This document shows positions 6,793 to 11,466 of a stretch of 11,466 nucleotides of DNA, in pieces. Each line of letters opens with the position of its first letter. The first letter of the stretch is position 1. Under the pieces are notes generated by a model, which had not been told where the DNA came from, did no database searches, and saw nothing but the letters and a program-made list of their open reading frames with translations. The stretch lies in the NCBI GenBank assembly GCA_012511645.1, contig JAAZFP010000108.1:1-11466 (forward strand), written 5' to 3'. Source of the stretch: Microbacteriaceae bacterium (lineage in GTDB: Bacteria; Actinomycetota; Actinomycetes; Actinomycetales; Microbacteriaceae). The position numbers were made by a program, and so were the translations under genes.

Positions 6793-8232
6793 ATGGTGAG
6801 TGACACCCTCGACGACACCGCTTCGCCCGGCGCTCTCGCCCAGCGCGAGGCCCTGCGGCGTGGTGAGGTGAGCGCGCGCGAGCTCACCGAGGCCGCCATC
6901 GCGAGCGCCGACCGGCACCGGCATCTCGGGACGTTCGTGAGCCTCGAGGCAGAGCTGGCGCTGAACGAAGCCGACGAGGCCGACCGTCTCATCGCCGCGA
7001 CTCCCCTCGACGAGCGCCACATCCTGCCCCTGCTGCTCGGCCTGCCCACCGCACACAAGGATCTGGTGCGCGTGCGCGGCTTCACCACCACCCACGGATC
7101 AGCCGCGGTGCCACACTTGCGCGCGACCCACGATGATCCCATCCCTGCGATCGTTCGAGACGCCGGCGCGATCTGCATCGGCAAGACCCAGGTTCCTGAG
7201 TTTGGCATCGCCGGCTACAGCGAAAACCTCATCGCAGCACCCGCGCGAAACCCACACGATCCCGAGCGCTCTGCCGGCGGATCCAGTGGCGGCACCGCCG
7301 CCGCAATCGCGAGTGGCACCATCACGGCTGCCATCGCGAGCGATGCGGGTGGGTCCATTCGCATCCCCTCGGCAGCCTGCGGGCTCATCGGGTTAAAGCC
7401 CGGTCGCGATACCGTCCCGGCCGACCAACTCCTCCTGGGTGCCAGCACTGCCGACGCCGATCCCCTCGCACCACCGCGGCTCGGCGTCTCGGGGCCCATC
7501 GCGCGAACCGCAAGTGATGCCGCACTCTTCTACGATGCCATCACCGCGTCATCCGCCGCAGGCAGTCCTCCCCTCGAACCTGCGCTCGCTGCGCTGCAGC
7601 GTGCGCACGAGCTGCGTGGCCTGCGCATCGGGGTCAGTTTCGCGTCTCCATTCGAATCGGCGATGCCGATCGAGTTCGATGAGGCGGCTCGCAGCGCGGT
7701 CGCACGGGCCGCGCGCCGTCTCACCGGTGCGGGCCACCACGTCGACGAGGCCACCATTGCTTACGACCCCGCGTATCCCGAGTTTTTCACGACAGTGTGG
7801 ACCCGGGCGCTGCTCACTATTCCACTGGAGCCGGCAGCAGAAGCGCAGCTCGGCACACTCGCCCGCTGGTTTCTCGAACAGGCCCGCGCCACACCCGCCG
7901 ACACCGTGGCCGCCGCGCTCGCACAGCTGCACCGATTCATTGACGACACCACCGCCCAGTGGGGCGCCTACGACCTCGTGCTCACCCCGGCGCTCGCCTT
8001 CACCGCCCCGAGCATCGGCGACTTCTGGCAGGGGAGCCCCGCAGATGACTACCGCCTGCAGTGCGAGTGGGCCCCGCAGACCTCGCTCGTCAATGTTGTT
8101 GGGGTTCCCGCGATCACCGTGCCGATGAGCGTCGACCCCGATGGCCTGCCCCGCGGCGTGCAGCTCATTGGCCGGGCGGGCAGCGAGGTGACGCTGCTTC
8201 AGGTGGCCGAGGTGCTCAGCAGCTCCCGATAG
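6793..8232 (+). CDS. Amidase-signature family hydrolase
   Basis: 479 aa, usual length for the amidase-signature family, which hydrolyses amides through a Ser-cisSer-Lys triad. By spacing identical to that of characterised members, the triad is Lys89 (AHKD), cis-Ser164 (AGGSSGG) and nucleophile Ser188 in DAGGSIRIPSAACG; all are present. No signal peptide is seen, so it is cytoplasmic. There are no GatB or GatC genes next to it and the C-terminal half is not GatA-specific, so a stand-alone amidase of unknown substrate is more likely than a tRNA amidotransferase subunit. The ATG at 6793 lacks a strong Shine-Dalgarno sequence. A TAGGCT element at 6784-6789 would permit a leaderless or near-leaderless message, possibly from the GTG at 6796. 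The 3' end overlaps the convergent glycosyltransferase gene by 34 bp. Confidence 0.93.
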   Translation: MVSDTLDDTASPGALAQREALRRGEVSARELTEAAIASADRHRHLGTFVSLEAELALNEADEADRLIAATPLDERHILPLLLGLPTAHKDLVRVRGFTTTHGSAAVPHLRATHDDPIPAIVRDAGAICIGKTQVPEFGIAGYSENLIAAPARNPHDPERSAGGSSGGTAAAIASGTITAAIASDAGGSIRIPSAACGLIGLKPGRDTVPADQLLLGASTADADPLAPPRLGVSGPIARTASDAALFYDAITASSAAGSPPLEPALAALQRAHELRGLRIGVSFASPFESAMPIEFDEAARSAVARAARRLTGAGHHVDEATIAYDPAYPEFFTTVWTRALLTIPLEPAAEAQLGTLARWFLEQARATPADTVAAALAQLHRFIDDTTAQWGAYDLVLTPALAFTAPSIGDFWQGSPADDYRLQCEWAPQTSLVNVVGVPAITVPMSVDPDGLPRGVQLIGRAGSEVTLLQVAEVLSSSR

Positions 8233-9434
8233 ACCGCGAGCAGGGCGCGGGTCGAGCCCGCCCAGCTATGACGCAGTGCGTGCGCCCGCGCGCCCGCTGA
8301 CATCGTCGCGCGCAGCTCTTCGTCGCGCAGCAGCGTCGAGATCACCTGCGCCCACACCTCTGGCTCATCGGTTTCGAGCAGAATGCCAGTCTCGCCGTCG
8401 ACCACCGCTTCGCGAAGGCCGCCCGTTGCACTCGCAACGACGGGCACCCCCGATGCGGCCGCCTCAAGCGCCACCAATCCAAACGTCTCCGAGTGCGAGG
8501 GCACCAACACGAGCGATGCCCGCCGAATGCGCTCGGCAAGCAGGGTGCGTCGCAGCGCGCCATCGTAGGCTGAGGTGCTCAGCATGCCGGCCCCCGTAAT
8601 CGCCTCATAGAGCTGCCGCGCATACGCCTCACCGTTCGGGGGCGGGGAGCCAATGATGCGCAGTGACGGCCGCTCGGCTGCGGGGATCGCGGCCACCGCC
8701 GCCACCGCGAGATCAAACCGCTTCAACGGATCAAGGCGCCCGGCCACCAGCACCTCGTGTCGGCCACCGGTCTCGATCCAGTGGTCCTGTTCTTCGCGCT
8801 CACTCGTGAGGCTCGGACGAAACAGCCGCGTGTCGACACCGGGAGTCACCACGCTGATGCGCTCCGGCTGCCCACCGAGTCGCTCGATCACTGTCTCGCG
8901 CTCGGCCTTGCTGACCGTCACAATGCGATCGACCTCCCGCGCCAGCTGCGCTTCGCCGTCGAGTCGGCCCGGCGCTTCGGGCCGCTCTCCCTCAGCAAGC
9001 GGCGTATCAGCGGCCGCGGCAATCGAGTGGAAGCTTTGCACGAGTGGCACGCCGAGCTCACGGGCAACCGGCAGGCTCGCAAGGCCCGAATACCAGTGCT
9101 CGGCGTGCACCAGGTCAACCGGATGCATCTCAAGGTGCGCACGCAGCGCCTCGGCGAACGGGCCTATCAGATCCTCGTGCTCACCCTTTGCGAGCAATCG
9201 CGCTGGGCCCGCATCAAGGTGCACGACCGTCAATCCGGGCTCAATCTCAACGGACTCGGGCTGAGCGTCATCACTGCGCCTGGTGATCAACTGCACCTCG
9301 TGCCCCAGCCGCGCAAGCTCGCGCGCGTGAGATCGCACCACCACGTTCATGCCGCCGGCGTCTTTCGTTCCCGGCTCATCGAGCGGTGAGGTGTGCAGCA
9401 CCACAAAGGCGATGCGGAGGCGCGTCAGATCCAT
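8199..9434 (-). CDS. MshA-like GT4 glycosyltransferase
   Basis: 411 aa, GT-B fold retaining glycosyltransferase of family 4. The N-terminal acceptor domain carries HTSPLDEPGTKDAGGMNV (14-31), close to the signature of MshA, which makes GlcNAc-inositol phosphate for mycothiol. The C-terminal sugar-nucleotide domain has VAGRLDPLK with Arg233 and Lys238 for the donor phosphates and the E-x7-E motif from Glu316 to Glu324 (SETFGLVALEA). Compared with MshA as I recall it, the Arg of the PExxxR segment is kept (Arg157), but the acceptor-site Tyr is His113, the Thr is Ser137, and the VKN segment is replaced by Ala-rich sequence. True MshA function is therefore uncertain; a related sugar acceptor is equally possible. 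The ATG at 9434 fits a leaderless transcript. No mycothiol genes are adjacent. Confidence 0.9.
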   Translation of the reverse strand: MDLTRLRIAFVVLHTSPLDEPGTKDAGGMNVVVRSHARELARLGHEVQLITRRSDDAQPESVEIEPGLTVVHLDAGPARLLAKGEHEDLIGPFAEALRAHLEMHPVDLVHAEHWYSGLASLPVARELGVPLVQSFHSIAAAADTPLAEGERPEAPGRLDGEAQLAREVDRIVTVSKAERETVIERLGGQPERISVVTPGVDTRLFRPSLTSEREEQDHWIETGGRHEVLVAGRLDPLKRFDLAVAAVAAIPAAERPSLRIIGSPPPNGEAYARQLYEAITGAGMLSTSAYDGALRRTLLAERIRRASLVLVPSHSETFGLVALEAAASGVPVVASATGGLREAVVDGETGILLETDEPEVWAQVISTLLRDEELRATMSAGARAHALRHSWAGSTRALLAVYRELLSTSAT

Positions 9435-9440
9435 GTTCTG

Positions 9441-9446
9441 ACCCTA
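9441..9446 (-). promoter_or_regulatory. -10 element of glycosyltransferase gene
   Basis: On the minus strand TAGGGT is followed by six bases and then the ATG at 9434. The A of the start codon is thus about where transcription should begin, the standard layout of an actinobacterial leaderless mRNA. No Shine-Dalgarno sequence is present, consistent with this. No clear -35 is found. Confidence 0.55.
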
Positions 9447-9447
9447 G

Positions 9448-9464
9448 CGCGCATCAGGTGCGCG
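9448..9464. repeat. 17-bp inverted repeat in promoter spacer
   Basis: CGCGCA and TGCGCG form perfect 6-bp arms around a 5-base centre (TCAGG). The dyad fills the region between the glycosyltransferase -10 and where its -35 should be, so it could be a repressor operator. In GC-rich DNA a dyad of this size can also arise by chance. Confidence 0.35.
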
Positions 9465-9550
9465 TTACCCCTACGCGGAATATCTTTCCCTCAAGACTCG
9501 TTGTGCCAGATATCACGACCCACACAGTGCACCCGCAGAGAGAGCATGCC

Positions 9551-9772
9551 ATGACCACGACACCGCAGACCGCCGAATACACCGTCACTGGCATGACCTG
9601 CGCCAACTGCGAGCGCCATGTGAGCTCCGAGGTATCGGAGATTGCGGGAGTGCTCTCGGTTGAGGTGAGTAAAGACACGGGACTGCTGCGCGTCACCTCA
9701 AGCGAGGTGCTGAGCGACGCCGATGTGCTCGCCGCAGTGGACGAGGCTGGGTACGAGGCGGTGCGACGCTGA
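9551..9772 (+). CDS. copZ: CopZ-like copper metallochaperone
   Basis: 73-aa single heavy-metal-associated domain. The metal site is GMTCANC with Cys17 and Cys20. The rest follows the ferredoxin-like fold expected for the family, ending in a typical DEAGYEA helix. In this family Cu(I) is bound by the two Cys and passed to a partner ATPase. The ATG at 9551 is chosen because the conserved domain begins right after it and AGAGAG precedes it by six bases; the open frame extends upstream to 9386 but those codons look non-coding. The stop overlaps the next gene's start by one base (TGATG), so the pair is translated together with the CopA-type ATPase. Confidence 0.93.
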   Translation: MTTTPQTAEYTVTGMTCANCERHVSSEVSEIAGVLSVEVSKDTGLLRVTSSEVLSDADVLAAVDEAGYEAVRR

Positions 9773-11466
9773 TGAGTGGGCAGGCAACACCTGAGCTCGC
9801 CCAGATCGAGCTCGAAATTGGCGGCATGACCTGCGCCTCGTGCGCGGCAACCGTCGAGCGCAAGCTCAACAAGCTTGACGGCGTCGAAGCAGCGGTGAAC
9901 TACGCGACCGAAAAGGCCCGGGTGCAGGCTCCCCTCGGCATCGATCCAGCAGTGCTGATCGCCGAGGTCGAAAAGACCGGCTACACCGCCACCCTGCCGA
10001 GACAGGCTCCCGGCGCGACGGCAGCCGCGGGCGACGAGTCGGGCGAGACCGCCGACCCCGAGCTGGTTTCACTGCGCCAGCGCCTCATCGGCTCCATCTG
10101 GCTGTCAGTTCCCGTGATCCTGATGGCGATGATCCCCGCGCTGCAGTTTCCGTACTGGCAGTGGCTGTCGCTCACCCTCGCCTCGCCCGTCATCGTGTGG
10201 GCGGCCTGGCCGTTTCATCGCGCCGCATGGATCAACCTGAAGCACGGCAACGCCACCATGGACACGCTCGTGTCCGTGGGCACGGGTGCCGCCTACCTGT
10301 GGTCGCTCTATGCCCTCTTTTTTGGGCACGCGGGCGAGCCAGGCATGACCCACGGCTTCGATTTCAGCCTGCAACCGAGCGACGGTGCGGGCAACATCTA
10401 CCTCGAGGTCGCCGCGGGCGTCACCATGTTCTTACTCGCCGGCCGCTACTTCGAGAAGCGATCGAAGCGTCAGGCCGGTGCTGCGCTGCGGGCGCTGCTG
10501 CAGCTCGGCGCGAAAGAGGTGTCGGTGCTGCGCGGCGGCGAGGTGCGCCTGCCGATCGAAGAGCTCATGGTCGGCGACGAGTTCGTCGTGCGACCCGGCG
10601 AAAAGATCGCCACCGACGGCGTGATCGTCGACGGCCACAGCGCGATCGACGCGTCGATGCTCACGGGGGAGTCGGTGCCCGTCGAGGCAGGCCCGGGCGA
10701 GTCGGTCGCCGGCGGCACCGTGTCGACAAGCGGTCGCCTCGTCGTGCGCGCGACCCGTGTGGGCAGCGACACGCAGCTCGCCCAAATGGCGAAGATGGTC
10801 GAAGACGCGCAGTCGGGCAAGGCCGAGGTGCAGCGCCTCGCCGACCGTGTCTCGGGCGTGTTCGTGCCGATTGTCATCGCAATCGCGATCGTCACGTTCG
10901 CGGCGTGGATGCTGACCGGCAACTCCTTCGCGACCGCCATGACCGCCGCGGTCGCGGTGCTCATCATCGCGTGTCCGTGTGCGCTCGGCCTCGCCACCCC
11001 CACCGCGCTGCTGGTCGGCACCGGCCGCGGCGCGCAGCTTGGCGTGCTCATCAAGGGCCCCGAGATCCTCGAATCAACCCGCCGCGTCGACATGATCGTG
11101 CTCGACAAGACCGGCACCGTCACCACCGGCAAGATGACCCTCACCGACGTCATCGTCGCCGAGGGCACCGATCGCGCGCAGCTCTTGCGACTGGTCGGCG
11201 CCGTCGAGCAGGCCAGTGAGCACCCCATCGCTCAGGCGATCGCGCGCGGCGCCGCCGGCGAGCTCGGCATTCCGACCTCAGAGCTTCCTGCGGTCGAGTC
11301 ATTCACCAACACCGCCGGCAAGGGTGTGACCGGAGTGGTCGAGGGCACCGCGGTGCTCGTCGGGCGCCAGTCACTGCTCGACGACTGGAGTGTTGCCGAG
11401 CATCCCGGCATGCAGCGCGCGAAAGCCGAGCTTGAACAGGCCGGTCGCACCGCGGTCTTTGCCGCC
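9772..11466 (+). CDS. copA: Copper-exporting P1B-type ATPase, C-terminus missing
   Basis: Partial gene: 565 codons from the ATG at 9772 to the window edge. The order of parts is an N-terminal metal-binding domain with GMTCASC (Cys21, Cys24), a variable linker (about 80-100), transmembrane helices with the HGNATMDTLVSVG region, actuator domain TGES (298-301), the transport-site CPC motif (401-403), phosphorylation motif DKTGT with Asp445, and the SEHP motif of P1B pumps (His484, Pro485). The ATP-binding hinge GDGxND and the final helices lie outside the window. CPC and the CopZ partner point to Cu(I) (possibly Ag(I)) export across the membrane. The final transmembrane MxxSS motif needed to confirm the copper subgroup is not visible. 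Everything in the visible part looks intact. Confidence 0.95.
   Translation, partial: MSGQATPELAQIELEIGGMTCASCAATVERKLNKLDGVEAAVNYATEKARVQAPLGIDPAVLIAEVEKTGYTATLPRQAPGATAAAGDESGETADPELVSLRQRLIGSIWLSVPVILMAMIPALQFPYWQWLSLTLASPVIVWAAWPFHRAAWINLKHGNATMDTLVSVGTGAAYLWSLYALFFGHAGEPGMTHGFDFSLQPSDGAGNIYLEVAAGVTMFLLAGRYFEKRSKRQAGAALRALLQLGAKEVSVLRGGEVRLPIEELMVGDEFVVRPGEKIATDGVIVDGHSAIDASMLTGESVPVEAGPGESVAGGTVSTSGRLVVRATRVGSDTQLAQMAKMVEDAQSGKAEVQRLADRVSGVFVPIVIAIAIVTFAAWMLTGNSFATAMTAAVAVLIIACPCALGLATPTALLVGTGRGAQLGVLIKGPEILESTRRVDMIVLDKTGTVTTGKMTLTDVIVAEGTDRAQLLRLVGAVEQASEHPIAQAIARGAAGELGIPTSELPAVESFTNTAGKGVTGVVEGTAVLVGRQSLLDDWSVAEHPGMQRAKAELEQAGRTAVFAA

Noticed and set aside
6793..8232. Assignment of the amidase as GatA
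   Set aside because: The triad is shared by the whole amidase-signature family; there are no neighbouring gatB or gatC genes and no GatA-specific feature was recognised.
9386..9550. Upstream extension of the copZ frame
   Set aside because: The added residues cover the intergenic promoter region and the start of the divergent glycosyltransferase gene and resemble no metallochaperone.
10161..11219. 352-codon plus-strand open frame inside copA
   Set aside because: Extremely Arg-rich and low complexity, in a shifted frame of a clear P-type ATPase; a shadow.

Overview
The window comes from a GC-rich actinobacterium. The evidence is strong third-position G/C bias in every frame used, TAGGGT-type -10 elements directly against start codons, a MshA-like family 4 glycosyltransferase, and a Zur protein whose zinc ligands line up with those of Streptomyces. 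A Microbacteriaceae-type host is my best guess, but that is inference. The window is almost fully coding: ten clear protein genes, with no RNA genes, mobile elements or CRISPR seen. The only sizeable gaps are 132 bp (6661-6792) and 116 bp (9435-9550). No stretch above 300 bases lacks a gene.

Left and centre (1-6660, all minus strand). Reading leftward from 6660 is a metal ABC importer: a His-rich substrate-binding lipoprotein (znuA-like), an ATPase (znuC-like), two different ABC-3 permeases (znuB-like) and a Fur-family zinc regulator (Zur). It is followed without a break by an OmpR-type response regulator, a sensor histidine kinase and the N-terminal part of a TAXI-family TRAP-transporter receptor, which runs off the left edge. 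Gaps between these eight genes are -76 to +12 nt, so they may form one transcription unit. Upstream of znuA (6709-6751) are two Zur-box-like 15-bp dyads placed on a well-spaced sigma70-type promoter. Zur would therefore control its own importer operon and perhaps also the downstream two-component/TAXI genes.

Middle (6793-9434). A divergent amidase-signature hydrolase (plus strand) starts beyond the Zur boxes. It converges on a MshA-like GT4 glycosyltransferase (minus strand), and the two coding regions overlap tail to tail by 34 bp. The glycosyltransferase has a TAGGGT element exactly placed for a leaderless mRNA.

Right (9551-11466, plus strand). A 73-aa CopZ-like metallochaperone overlaps by one base a CopA-type P1B-ATPase, which runs off the right edge after 565 codons. 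This is a copper efflux pair.

I see no wholly new system. The points most worth checking are the dual Zur-box promoter, the fusion of the zinc operon to a two-component/TAXI module, the 76-nt permease/zur overlap, and the uncertain acceptor specificity of the glycosyltransferase.
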